From Oryzias latipes (taxonomy: Eukaryota; Chordata; Actinopteri; Beloniformes; Adrianichthyidae): 64,000 bases of DNA. The DNA lies in the NCBI RefSeq assembly GCF_002234675.1, contig NC_019864.2:19966582-20030581 (forward strand), given 5' to 3'. The notes under the pieces are model-generated. The model was not told where the DNA came from and searched no databases. It was given only the letters and a program-made list of their open reading frames with translations. Positions 1 through 11,738 of the stretch are shown in pieces. A program made the position numbers and the translations under genes. Position 1 is the stretch's first letter. Every line of letters begins with the position of its first letter.

Positions 1-480
1 GTGTGACAGAAGAGTGCCAGCAAGACTCAAAGGAAAGGTGTACAAGACAGTGGTGAGACCAGCTCTGCTCTATGGGTTAGAGACGGTAGCAGTGAGACAG
101 AGACAAGATGCTGAGATGGAGGTAGCAGAGATGAAGATGTTGAGGTTCTCCTTAGGAGTGACCAGGTTAGACAGGATAAGGAACGAGTACATCAGAGGGA
201 CGGCTCATGTTGCCTGTGTTAGCGACAAAGTCAGAGAAGCCAGACTGAGATGGTTTGGACATGTTCAGAGGAGGGATAGTGGATATATTGGTAGAAGGAT
301 GTTGGAGATGGAGCTGCCTGGCAGGAGGGCAAGAGGACGGCCAAAGAGGAGATATATGGATGTCTTAACAGAGGACATGAAGTTGGCTAATGTTAGGGTA
401 GAAGATGTCCATGATAGAGTGAAGTGGAAAACGATGATTCGCTGTGGCGACCCCTGATGGGAAAAGCCGAAAGAGAAAGA
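1..480 (+). mobile_element. 3' end of an RTE-like non-LTR retrotransposon
   Basis: An open frame at 14-457 (147 codons) encodes the C-terminal part of a non-LTR reverse transcriptase. It begins in the thumb-like stretch with LLYGLETVAV, passes through LRWFGHVQRRD and ends in a basic GRPKRRY segment followed by a short tail. These are typical of the region after the polymerase palm in fish RTE/Rex-type LINEs. The element runs off the left edge of the window, so the endonuclease and palm are not visible. The 3' untranslated end is short (about 25 bases, an AGCCGAAAGAGAAAGAAGG-like tail), after which unique AT-rich DNA resumes. The frame is intact here, which suggests a fairly young insertion. 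The clade assignment is inferred from motif style and not from alignment. Confidence 0.8.
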
Positions 481-489
481 AGGAGTCTT

Positions 490-3400
490 TACATAGTTAT
501 TTATTTACGTATTTATTTAGTTGTATTTATCTGCAAACCACTCGTTCAACTGTTAAAAATCCCACCCTATAACCGAAATAATATCAAAAATTAACCATGA
601 AAAACATTACACACATCCAGTTTACCAGCCAGTCACAACACAAACCTTAATTACAAGTTAAAAATTGTTTTTTAAAGATACGTTTTTTTTTTTGTTTAAA
701 ACAACAAATCTATGTAAATGTGTGTGTGTGTTTTTTTTTTTTTTTTTTTTAGCTCAGATTACAAGTGTTTTAGTAACACAGTCTGTTTCAGGAGATTTTC
801 TGACCACAACTGTAACCTACGCTGAAACTGAGAACCAGCTTCCTCTGGGAATTTTCAGTAGTAGGAGTTTATTTCTTCTCCTATCTGTGACACAGCATTG
901 ATTGTTATATATCCATCAGTCTCAGTGGACCACACAGTAGATGATGAATTTTTTTTCTGTTTATAAATGGCAGCAGACAAGGTGACGGACACATTCTGCA
1001 TCTGACCGTATTTAAATGCAAGGCACACTTGACAGTAGATGGACCAAAGCATCAAAAGAACATATATAATGCCCCTCCTGTCAAAAGTGAGTCTACAATT
1101 TGCACATGCACTTGTTAAATCTCTCAAGTTATACAACAACAGCACATCTGTGTCTGCTTAGAGGTTGAGTGGAAGTCATTGAGTATTCTTTCAGAGAAAT
1201 CTCCAATCATAGGTTATTTTGAGGTTACTGAGCACTGGATCCATATTATTAACTGTCACCAGCTGCTACAAATAAGATCACACCATAATTTACAAAGCCT
1301 CTGCATGCATGTACATTCACAAACTTACTGCACACAAACGCCTCGGAGCAAACACCTACTTTCCACCCTGTGGTTGAGATGTAAATCCATTAGGTGCTTG
1401 GTGAGGCTGCAGATGACTGCCAGCTCACACAGGTGGCACAGAACAGAGATACAATTTATTATAGCTTATACAGAAATCCAGATGGGGCTGGCTACTAAAA
1501 CAACAAATATAAGCAGTGTGCTGGCAAAGAAAGACAACATCGGGAGATGGAGATGGGTTTGAAGAGCAGCAGACAGAAAAGGAGAGCAAGAAGAGGAAAG
1601 GAAGAAGAAAATTTTTAAGCAAATTGGACACAAAAAAGGAACAAATAAAAGGCAGAAACAAGCCCAAAACTTTTTCAAGAACTGCTGAGTTTTAAGACTA
1701 GTTGGTCAATGATTACTGGCACTTTATCAATTGTTGGTTAATCCATCTTTTATTTTTTTAAAGATTAAACTGACTTTCTCTTAAGCATCAATATTATCTC
1801 CATTTAAAAAGAAAAAAGCCTAAAAATATTGTCATGTAAAAAATGCTTTAATATTTTAATGATTTTCTCCATACATGGCCTAAAAATCCCCATAATGTAC
1901 ATAATCTCAAGAAGTCTAGCAAGTTGGAGATCTGTTTACAAAAAGTTCTTAATCTAATGTATAAGAGACAAAATATTTTACTCTATATAGTTTTGAAAGT
2001 CTTGCACTATCGATCATGACCAGGTTTGTTTACCAAATAATTTACTTCTATGCTTCACAGCTATTCTCTAAAGCAACTGTGACTCTCAAGAAGGATGCCA
2101 AACATTTGTTTTCTAAGCCAAGCAATCGGTATCTTTTATAGTAATTCCAAGTTGGCTTTTCATCCTTTTTTTACAGAGCAGTTTCACTTCTTATGCAGAT
2201 GTCAATATCATCATATTATATAATACTATGCATTTTAGGAACACTATTTTCCCCCTGTTTAAGTGTTGAAGTGACATAAGTGATTGCTCACATGTGTTTT
2301 TTTTTTTTTTTTGAATAACACAGGGTGTAATTTAAAAGCTGGAAAAGAGACAAAGTTTATATCAAAGTTATTTTACTCTTTATAAAAATTTTAAACCATA
2401 ATATTTATTTAAAGTTTTGTAATATGTTAGAAATATAAATGTAAAAGTTTATATTGAACATCCAGAACAGAATTTAGGATGCCTTTAAAATAAGCAATAG
2501 ATTTTTCTCTCAGTATTGTTGAAATAGAAAACTTGTTAAAAAAATATTTTTTTTCCATTTTGTTCTTTAGCAACCACAGCTCCATAGTGTAATATGTGAA
2601 TTTGTGCTTTCATGTGAAGAAAAAACATCTAAAGGAACGTGGGATGAATACTGCGCCATAAGAAAACTTTTAAACTTGCCCAGTGTCTGCATTCAAATGA
2701 TGGTGCAGCCCTAGAAATAATTATAACCTCTACCAGAAGTGCTCATTCACACAAACAAATCTCTTCACGCACACAGATCTGCACACACACATAGAATGGG
2801 TCATATTCACTGCTGCAAGGCAAACTGTGTGGACTTGTAAAAGCAATACTTATTTGACTTCACTGTGCCTGTGGCGAGTTTTCAGTATAAAGGGCTAAAT
2901 AAATGGTCAGCTCCTGAGGCTGGCCTGCAATATGCCATTCTCTGCTCTTTATGAGAGAAGAAGTGTGAGGATAGGAATGTGAGATTATGAGGCAATGAAA
3001 GACAATGACAGAGATGAGAGAATTATGGGGGTTAGGAGTCGGCACAGAATGAAGAAGGTAGAAAGGGCAGCAGAAAGTTTGCAAATGTGATGCCTCTATT
3101 AAGCTCTATTAAGTTTTTCTTGCAGCTGGTGAAATAAACCGTAAAAGAAGACTGAAGTCAAAGGTCATGTGATTTTTATTTTATTATTTTTTAAAGAAGA
3201 CAAATTGTAAACAAAAGTTAAGAAAAAAAAAACTTTCGAAAAAAGTGTAATGCTTTTTGGCTGTCAATACTAGCTGCACTTAGCCAACAAAATACAGCTA
3301 AAGCTGTCGCAATTTTTAAAATGTCACTTTGTAATGACCAGTTGATGTTCCAGCAGTAAAATAGGTACACAATTAAAGGTGAAACAATAAAAGCTATTAA

Positions 3401-4346
3401 ATAGTCGTTATATTTCCTTGTAAATATTGACATTTTGATTACATTTTCCTATTAATGGTTAAATTTATTTGAAAGAAAGTTTGTCATTTGATGCAAAAAC
3501 CAGCTTTGAAACAGCTGCAAGTTTAGATTATAAGGATACCTTTAGGTCTTCACGTAGTAATGTCACGTAGTTGTTTTGTACTGAAACTCAAAGATGATTG
3601 GGATATGACTTTGAAATTCAGTCAACATAAATTCCCATTTAAATGTTTTCAAAATTTGCACCATCACAATTTTAAGACCAGGCTGCTGGTTTGGGCTCTT
3701 CCATTCTTAGCATGGTATAGTATGGTTTAAATGAAATGACCCCTGAAAACACTTGATTACACTGCTACTTTAGCCAACGCATGCCAGTTCAAAATCGTGT
3801 AAAAATGTTGCCATATTTGAAAAGATGTCATGATAATTTAACCTTGTGTGGAGCACTCAAGGATTAGATCAGGCTTTGCAAATCCTTGGCTCACTTGGAG
3901 GGTTTCCTTTTATTCATGGCAGATTAGCTGCTGCCCTTTTTTAATACTTTTAAACCCCGCAAAAATGATTAAATTTTTTGGGGTTACAGAAAAAAAGAAT
4001 GAGAGAAATTTCAAAATTCAAGATATGCTAAAAATGGCTGCTGTTAAGGTTTGTTATTCTTGGCTCAAGTTTTTGTTTAGGCCCTGAGGATTATTTGCAT
4101 ATCAGTCTTTTAAATTTTAGCCAAATTAATTGTCTTGTGTTCCCTTGTTCATCTGCTTTTATTTGAAAATATCAAAACTTTGTGTTAAATAATTATTTTT
4201 AGTTTTTGTTTGATTTTCCAACCTGACAACTGAGTTTTTGACACAAGTGTCTCAGACCTGCACATTATAACAAATAATATCTACATGATATGATATCTGT
4301 CATTATTCTTTTGACTTATGTGTGTTTTGTTTTGTCTAGGGTTTTG
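490..4346. other. gene-free AT-rich intergenic DNA
   Basis: I see no supported gene. The stretch is AT-rich with several poly(T) runs (for example 731-750 and 2297-2313). Its open frames are short, lack family motifs and lie on both strands by chance. Confidence 0.6.
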
Positions 4347-4348
4347 TA

Positions 4349-5036
4349 CGGTGGCCCTGAAGTGCAAAGCATTCAACAAATCACTCGATACAAAAACATT
4401 TTTAAGATCACAACAACAATTACAAAAAAAAATAAAAAATTAAAAAGCAGCATTACATTTTAGAAAACAAAACAAAATTTCAGAAACCAAAACTTGAAAA
4501 ACAAAAATGACAAAAAAAAACATTTCAGAAAACAAAATTAATTTCCAGGAAAAAAAAGAAATATTAAAAAATGAAAACATTTCAGAAAAAAAAAAAATTC
4601 CAGAAAAAAAAAGAAATATTAAAAAATGAAAAACATTTCAGAAAAGAAAAAAATCCAGAAAAAAAAGAAATATTAAAAAATGAAAAACATTTCAGAAAAA
4701 AAAAGAAATATTAAAAAATGAAAAACATTTCAGAACACAGAATGAATTTCCAGAAAACAAAACGAAATCTTCAAAAATGAAAAACATTTCCAAACCGGAA
4801 GAGACAGGTACTATGGGACAACGCTGATTGGATGATGATTTTTGTCAATCATTTGAACTGAAAAGTATTTTAAATGAAGCGATGACGGATTTTATCGTCC
4901 AAACAACAATGTACTATAATAATCCACGTATTTCCCATTTATATATCAAATAAAAAATGCAGAAAACTGTTAATGAACTTTAAAATTATTTTTTTAACAT
5001 TTCGCCTGACACACGGTCACCCGGAAGTAGTTTGTG
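4349..5036 (+). repeat. left terminal inverted repeat of the 3.6-kb element
   Basis: This block is matched in reverse complement by 7342-7955. Its outer 60 bases are the best conserved. The middle (about 4500-4790) is a degenerate tandem array of roughly 40-base units. The inner end carries GGTCACCCGGAAGTAG, which includes an ETS-type CCGGAAGT site pointing inward. Confidence 0.88.
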
Positions 5037-6796
5037 AGCACTTTTACTTTGAACGCTGTGCGCTAATGTCTACGGCTGCGAGGTTCACGCTGTCAATCAT
5101 CTTTAGGTAAGAATCAATTCTGTGATCTTTTCTTTTGTCAGTCACATGTCTCTAAGGATGTTAATTTTAGGATGTTAAAGTGCTGCTTTGAAAAGATAAT
5201 TTCTTTTTATCTTGCGCATGCGCAAAAAGAACCCGATGGAGACGAACCGTCTTCACATGATAGCCGTTCCCGTTTTCGGTGACAACATGAGAGAAAAAGC
5301 TCCGAGCCAGCCTGATTCTGTGATTTATACAGTAATTACAGTAATTATATGGCATCAGTGTTGCTAAAAATCGACTTTAAGACTGAAATCAGTAAACAAG
5401 TTCTTATGGGAAATAATATTTAAGTGCATTGTATATTTTTGAACCATGCATATACACATATACTGAAACTTAAAAATGAACTTTAAAGTTTATAAAATAC
5501 TTAATTGAATTAACATGTGATATTTCTGCAGGTGAAGTTTCTCAAAGCGAAGTTCCAGAAAGGTTTGTGCTGCAGAAGAACAGATGGCAGCTCTACATGG
5601 GAATACAAGAAGACTAAAGTCATTCATATCATTGTGCAGTGTACAGGCAAGTCACCATGATTTATGTGAAATGTAATCAATAAATATTATTTAACCTTAA
5701 TATCTAATTTTTTTTTTAAAATTGCAGGTCCTTTAAAAAAACGTCTTTAACCTGCTGCATAAGCCTGATTAGTTGTAAATGATGCAGTGGGGAGTGAAAA
5801 ACGAAGCACAATTCCTGGCTTTAGCGTCGGGCTGATGATCTGGAAATCACATCTGAGGAATCGCATCAAACACTTGTACAACTCCAAACAACTTAATGTT
5901 CCTTTAAGCAAAACTCCAGTTTAAAATGTTCATATTAGGCTTGCTTCATTTAGGAGTTTTTCCATGTTTACCATTTTAGGTTTTAAAGCTTTATTAACAA
6001 AGATGATGTTTGATTTTCAAAGCTGTTGTTTAGAAATGTTTTTTTGTCAATGAAAAAACTGAATGCTGATGTGAGGATTGTAATAATGGATATGAAAATA
6101 AACAAATTTGTTTCATAGCAATGCAGTATATTTATTGAAAACTTAACATGAATACGTTATTCAGTAACAGAAACAAAGAAACAGTTGTGGATTTTCCTTT
6201 ATGGGCTTCTTCATGCAGTCAATCAAATGTTGCGCTTACAATCAGCATTTACTCAGCGTACCTGTCAGTCACATTTATTAGAGGAAAAAATGCATCTGGG
6301 AAAAGTCTGTTTGTGCTTAACAACTATATCAAAAAGAGTCATGTCAGGGAAGTTTTGTCCACATTGCTGCTCAGCATCCCATCCAGAGGAAGATGCACAG
6401 GTAAGGGACCCCAGTTCCTGCTCGTACATGCTTGCAGCTTCCTCTGCCCTGGACTCCAGCTCCAGCTCTTGAAATCCCTGACAGAGATAAATTAATAAAT
6501 TAAAAATCCCTGACAGAAAAACATCGGCTACCGTTCATCTTTCATTCAGGAAAAAGTTGAGTTCATCAAAATGAGGAGAAAATGGGTTAAACCAGAAATT
6601 CATTAGGGAGGGGTCAAAACACCAAACTCAGAATAAAATACATTATTTCAGTCTTATAAAAAATACATTCTAAAACAATTTGGTATTCCTCCTCTGCCTG
6701 AAAGACTAAAACGTTTTTTTTAAAGATTTATTTTACACTACAGACTTTTCACCTTTAGTTACACACCTGGACGTGTCTGATGATGTGCACATCCAG

Positions 6797-7099
6797 TCAT
6801 TTACTGTCATGTTTCTGTGCACTGACACACTCTAAAGTCACAGATCTTAATAGTGTGAATGAGAAGCATTCATAAATGTTATTCTGAGACACAAACTGCT
6901 GCAGTTTACCTGACAGCTTTGCTGATTTATGCTGCTGGTACACCTGTCTGAGAATCCTGCCCACGTGACCCCCCCTCTCCAGCTGATGAGTTAACCTGTC
7001 ATTAACGTATGACTGAAGGATCTTGGATCTGTCTGTAAACACCCACCTAGAAATCACGTTTAACGCTACATTTATTAGATCAAACAAATGTGCCTCCAT
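6797..7099 (-). other. unrecognised open frame inside the DNA transposon
   Basis: A 100-codon minus-strand frame lies in the core of the 3.6-kb element. Residues 1-65 are polar and basic, without low complexity (for example RWVFTDRSKILQSY and HVGRILRQVYQQ). A donor-like G/GTAAAC occurs at about residue 66, so only the first part may be exonic. A second minus-strand frame near 6270-6470 has an acidic ELELESRAEEAASMYEQEL stretch and could be a further exon, but the phases do not join cleanly. I do not recognise a family. It may be a remnant of an element-encoded or captured gene, or chance. Confidence 0.3.
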
Positions 7100-7341
7100 A
7101 CCTTATCAGTGGATGGCGGGACTGCATTTCCTGATGTGCGCCGTCTTTAACACCCGTTTCTTCGCAGCTGCTGCTTTAGACAGAATCCTCTCACGACATT
7201 TTGAAACATTTGTCAACCTGGTTGGTGTTGATATTTCTGCGTGCGTTCTGTCATCACATCCGCTAAATATTCAAAGATTAACGTTTATGTTAACGTTTTA
7301 CCGTCCCTTTCTTTGTTTACCTGCAGAACGGACGTCATCCA

Positions 7342-7955
7342 CACAAACTACTTCCGGGTGACCGTTCTGCCTCAGACGAAATATTCAAAAAATAATTTAA
7401 ACCTTCATTATCTGTTTGCTGCATTTTTGATTTAATATGCAAATGGTAAATACGGGAATTATCATTGTACATTGTTGTTTGGACGATAAAATCCGTCGTC
7501 GCTTCATTTAAAATACTTTTCAGTTCAAATGATTGACAAACATCATCATCCAATCAGCGTTGTCCCATAGTACCTGCTTCTTCCGGTTTGGAAATGTTTT
7601 TCATTTTTGAAGATTTCGTTTTGTTTTCTGGAAATTCATTCTGTGTTCTGAAATGTTTTTCATTTTTTAATATTTCATTTTGTTTTTCTGAAATGTTTTC
7701 ATTTTTTTATTTCATTTTGTTTTCTGGAAATTAATTTTTTTTCTGAAATGTTTTCATTTTGTAATATTTCTTTTTTTTTCTGGAAATTAATTTTGTTTTC
7801 TGAAATCTTTTTTTCTTTTTTATTTTTTATGTTTTGGTTTCTGAAATTCTGTTTTGTTTTCTAAAATTTAATACGCTTTTTAAAGTGTTGCTGTGATCTT
7901 AAAAATGTTTTTGTATCGAGTGATTTGTTGAATGGTTTGCACTTCAGGGCCACCG
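7342..7955 (-). repeat. right terminal inverted repeat of the 3.6-kb element
   Basis: Reverse-complement partner of 4349-5036. It is shorter because it has fewer internal units. The same ETS-type site (CTACTTCCGGGTGACC on the plus strand, about 7348-7362) lies at its inner edge. On the minus strand this is followed by a CRE-like TGACGTCC and a splice-donor-like CAG/GTAAAC at about 7321. Confidence 0.88.
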
Positions 7956-7957
7956 TA

Positions 7958-9180
7958 GTTTTGTCCCTTTTTGCTCTCTTGTTTATGCTATTATTCTGTC
8001 ATCCATCAAAAAATGAATCTTCCATTTTAGGCTGCCAGTGGAGATAACGTTTAAAACATTTATTAACGTCTACTACAGCAATGTGCAAGACAAAACAGTC
8101 TCATGAAAGACTTCATCATGATAGACTTAACAATATGAACACTATCTAAGTATTACCTGCTTTTAAATCTATTCAAAGATTTACAGTATAAAGATGTTTG
8201 TTTGTTTGTTTTTTATTCCACAGCAAATATTTTTCTTGTGCTCCTTTTTTTAACGCCTGGTTTTCAACATTTCTCAAGAATCCTAATGTCTGTTAAAAAA
8301 CTTAATCCAAAAACACTGCTAATGACATTTATTACACAAAAAAGTATTAATTTAGTATCAATAGCATTTCTTACAATTGATTGCTTTTATGTCATATTTT
8401 ATCTAGAAGCAGGTCACATGGACTCTGTACAAAGGTCACCATAATCTTCAGTTTACCAAAAGAGATGCTGATCCTTAAGGAGTTGAGAAACATATTATCT
8501 ACATGGAGTCCTGGGTTTCCACTGATGTCTCTTGCAGTAAAGCACTCACTAAGTACTTTCATCAAAGAGCAACTTCTTCAGAAAGCATTCAAAAGGCGTC
8601 ATGGCTAAATGCCAAACCACCTGAACAGAATGTGTTTTTTATTTCAAGATTACTAAATTACTCTGCCTTTCTGAAAGGGTGAGCCCAATCAATTTCAAGA
8701 TCTACTGTTTTGGGTTAGTTTTGCATATATCTACAAACATTCTTGCTTGTTAATCTATAAATACACTTTTATAAATGTGTTTTTAGCCTATTAGACATTC
8801 TGTAAAGTATATGTTTAAACAGGTGGTCACAATGCTTCGGTTTTTTTAGAACTTACAAAGTCTCCTTACTGCTTCCATGTTTCTTCTTCCTCTCACCCTG
8901 TGATTCTGTAATTAGGTGATTGACCTCTGCTGTCTGGGGCTAATTAGACATGGTAATTAAGGATTAGACGTGTCAGAAAAGAGGGGGTGGGATGTGTGTG
9001 GCTGGTGAAGGTAGGGGTGGGAGGTTGTCTGTGTGTGAGTAGATGGATGGGTGTACATAAAGTCATAACTGATAAGAAGTGTCAAAGTTACTTCTAGTTT
9101 TAAAGGACAAAAACATCTGTTTGGTAAAAAGGCACTTCTATGAGGGCAGAACAGTCTCATAATTCAGAAATGTGTGTGTG
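7958..9180. other. intergenic DNA with a homeodomain-site cluster
   Basis: There is no supported gene. Most is AT-rich filler. Positions 8905-8970 stand out, with three TAATTA cores, a TGATTGAC and a GGATTA packed within about 60 bases; see the separate regulatory entry. Confidence 0.55.
8905..8970. promoter_or_regulatory. candidate enhancer core: homeodomain-site cluster
   Basis: Seen directly: TAATTA at 8909-8914, 8941-8946 and 8954-8959, TGATTGAC (PBX/HOX-MEIS type) at 8917-8924 and GGATTA (bicoid/OTX type) at 8961-8966. The density exceeds that of neighbouring AT-rich DNA and the intervening bases are not simple sequence. A regulatory role is inferred; no conservation data are available here. 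Confidence 0.35.
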
Positions 9181-9520
9181 TCATAAATGTACACACTCCG
9201 ATTCATAACTGTAATTTTATGCAAACTTGCAACATAAATTTGGAAATGCACGCTAAAGGTTTCACAAATGCACACCCTTTGTATCACAAACACACATGTT
9301 GTGTTTCACACATTCACACTAAATGTTTCCCAAATTCACAATAATTGTTTCATACATATGCATGCTGTTTCTCACAAATGTGCATGCTGTTTTTTACAAA
9401 AACACAATGAATGTTTCAGAAATTCACAATAAATGTTTTGAGAAATTGACAGTAAATGTTTTCAGAAATTGACAGTAAATGCTTCACAAACATAATTCAC
9501 AATTCACAAACATAGATTAT
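9181..9520 (+). repeat. degenerate minisatellite
   Basis: About a dozen imperfect copies of a roughly 25-30-base unit of the form TTCACAAATTCACAATAAATG follow one another, with recurring CACAAA, TTTCACA and AATGTTT blocks. The last copies, at 9430-9480, are the most alike. There is no coding potential. Confidence 0.7.
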
Positions 9521-9789
9521 CTCTACTGTTACTGTTCTGGCTTCATACTTTTCTCCAGAAATTTATGATAAATGTAAAACAATGTTAGTTAAAAACTGAA
9601 ATTTAAGACAACTTGACTTGTCAGACTTATCTGACTATGAAAGAAAAATACTCTGCTGGGAAAAGAAGTGAGGAGTTAAAAGATAAGCCCTAACGTAAAT
9701 CCTAAAACCCTGCCATGTGCAAATACCATGTTACTAAGTTGTGTATTTGCAAAAGGTTTACCAAAATGATGGCACAACATCAACCCTTC

Positions 9790-10020
9790 CATTTTTATAC
9801 ACACTTACTCCTGGTCACAGGGTTGTTGGAACTCACCCAGCCAAAGTTGGGCAAAGGCGGGGTACACCCTTGATAACTTGCCAGGCCATTGCTGAGCCAC
9901 AAAAACACACTTTTAGATGAGGGACTGTTTCATAATCACCAATTAATCTATGAAGCATGTTTTTTGGACGGTGGGTGAAAGCTGTAGTGCCAGTAACTCC
10001 ACAAACAAGCATATGTTTAA
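9790..10020 (-). mobile_element. old tRNA-headed fish SINE, minus strand
   Basis: The block is a diverged reverse-strand copy of the family present at 34690-35071. Shared features are the TATACACACTTACTCCTGGTCAC-type tail region, the TTAATCTATGAAGCATGTTTTTGG block and the ACTCCACAAACA end. The tRNA-like head is not clear, so this copy is truncated or decayed. Confidence 0.6.
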
Positions 10021-10394
10021 CTACTTCACATAAATTGGTTAAAGAAGGCTATCACTGCAAACTTCTAAAGTGACAAAGATGGTACTTTAAAGCACATACT
10101 GCGAATCAAGCTCACACTATCACAAATTATTTGTAGAAAAACCTTTAGCCCTCAGCTTAATGCCTTCCTTTAGCATTATCTGCAACGCATCCACTGCTAG
10201 CTGCACGTTCAGTGTCAGGAGTCAAGAGTGCAATGGGCTGTATTCCATCATTTTACTTACTGGTTGATTAAAAAAGGGCCAAACTCTTTCATCATGAGTC
10301 TGTTCTACCTTTGGTTAAGCTCCTAACCTTTTACTTTTACTTACGAAGTTTACTGTCATATTTTTTATGGACATTTTTTTGTTTTGTTATTGTT

Positions 10395-10781
10395 CAATTT
10401 ACCGGTCAATTTTTGTTCCAATGCTCCCCCTATGATCATGAGCTATGGGTCACGGCTAAAAGAATGAGGTCCTGAATACAAGCAACTGAAATGAACTTCC
10501 TCTGTTGGATGGTTGGGTGTTCCTTAGAAATAGTGTGAGGAGCTCGAACTGGAGCCACTTCTCGTCTACATCCCGAGAAGCCAGTTGAGATGGCATTTAT
10601 TTATTATGCCTCTTGGCACCTGGGGAGGTGTTCCAGTCATATCCTACTGGGTGGAGACCCCAGGGATCACATAGGACACGCTGGAGGGTCTACGATTTTT
10701 GATTGGCCTAGGAATGCCTCATGTTGCCCACTTAGCTGTAGGAAGTGACCAGCGAGAGGAAAGTCTGGGCATCTTTGCTTA
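10395..10781 (+). mobile_element. degraded Rex3-like LINE fragment (left part)
   Basis: It aligns by eye over about 380 bases with the younger copy at 22290-22685. Shared blocks include ACCGGTC, CTATGATCATGAGCTATGGGTCA, GAGCCAGTTGAGATGGCAT and AAGTCTGGGCATCT. Many substitutions and small gaps have destroyed the frame. The match stops abruptly at about 10781 and resumes at 11676, so the copy was split by an insertion. Confidence 0.75.
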
Positions 10782-11675
10782 CACTGAAAAAAAAAGTCAT
10801 GGATATCGGTTGCGTATAAAAAAAACATGTTATGCCAACATGAAGATTGCACATAAAAAAATCATGTTCTTTCGTAATGAATACTTCCTTTTTACTACAC
10901 CTAAGAATTCTACATAAACAAACAAGATTTTATTGTGCAATTCACCATAATTTTTTTAAACATTCAACAAACAATAAAAAAATGTGTTTAAAGTCCTATT
11001 TGTTTGCAATTAACAAAATATTTCATTTAAGTTTATAAATAATTTTAATCAAATTTAAATTGAATTAAAAAAATGCAGATTTTAAAGCAGATCATTAAGC
11101 AATTGCATTTTTTTATTTAAAAGCCAATATTTTCTTGTCGAACCTTATGCATTAATGACCATACAATAAATATATGACACTGAACAAAACTTTAAGGTTT
11201 AACTTTTTTATTATTTAATTAAACTTGACAAGATGTTAACAGTGATGCCAAAAGTAGATGTCAAAAAGAGGGGCTGAGGATGGTAATCTAGATTTAGGTG
11301 GTATATAAAACCAAACAGCAAAGCAACTCCCACTCTACTGTAACTACAACACTTTGTAAATCAACAACCACAACCTGCCCTTCAACGTTGTAATTATTTA
11401 AACTTAGAAAATGGTGCAAAATGACACAAAAAGTACAACTCAAATAGAAGAGGGGCTTGCTATTTTTCAATAAAACAGAACACAACAGAAAAGCAAGCAG
11501 CTGAATCCCACTCTTAGAAAAACAAAATAATTTCAGGCAACAGTTTTACTCAAAGAGTCGGATCTTAAAGGCCTGAACCCTTTTGGACACAATTTTGCCC
11601 TCCAACTCCATTATAACTTTTTGAATTACCTCAAAGGTGTATTTGAGGTGAGGAGGGTAATCCAGATTTAGGTTG
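10782..11675. mobile_element. about 0.9-kb insertion splitting the Rex3-like copy
   Basis: The segment lies exactly where the flanking LINE fragments would join. It begins CACTGAAAAAAAAAGTCATG and is very AT-rich. It contains a partial internal duplication: GGTAATCTAGATTTAGGTGG near 11282 resembles GGTAATCCAGATTTAGGTTG near 11656. I see no clean terminal inverted repeats or coding frame. It could be a transposon insertion or a duplication-based expansion. Confidence 0.45.
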
Positions 11676-11738
11676 TATAGACTGCTGTCCCCGCAACCTG
11701 GTCCTAGATGAATGGAAGACGATAGATGAATGAATAAT
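11676..11738 (+). mobile_element. degraded Rex3-like LINE 3' end (right part)
   Basis: AGACTGCTGTCCCCGCAACC, then GGTCCTAGATGAATGGAAGA and a GATGAATGAATAA tail, correspond to the final 60 bases of the 22-kb copy. This is the other half of the interrupted fragment at 10395-10781. Confidence 0.7.

Larger units (their letters stand above)
4349..7955. mobile_element. 3.6-kb DNA transposon with long terminal inverted repeats
   Basis: The two ends are inverted copies. CGGTGGCCCTGAAGTGCAAA at 4349 is matched on the opposite strand at the right end, 7955. The similarity continues inward for about 690 bases on the left (to 5036) and 614 on the right (from 7342), including a purine-rich stretch of repeated ATTTCAGAAAA-like units and a shared inner block. 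A TA dinucleotide flanks both ends (4347-4348 and 7956-7957), consistent with a TA target-site duplication. The unique core (about 5037-7341) has splice-like signals and short frames but no transposase I can recognise. It may be non-autonomous or of a superfamily I do not recognise. The boundaries are seen directly; the superfamily is left open. Confidence 0.85.

Noticed and set aside
6148..6495. 115-codon plus-strand frame in the 3.6-kb transposon
   Set aside because: It overlaps a better-composed minus-strand frame and lacks any recognised motif.
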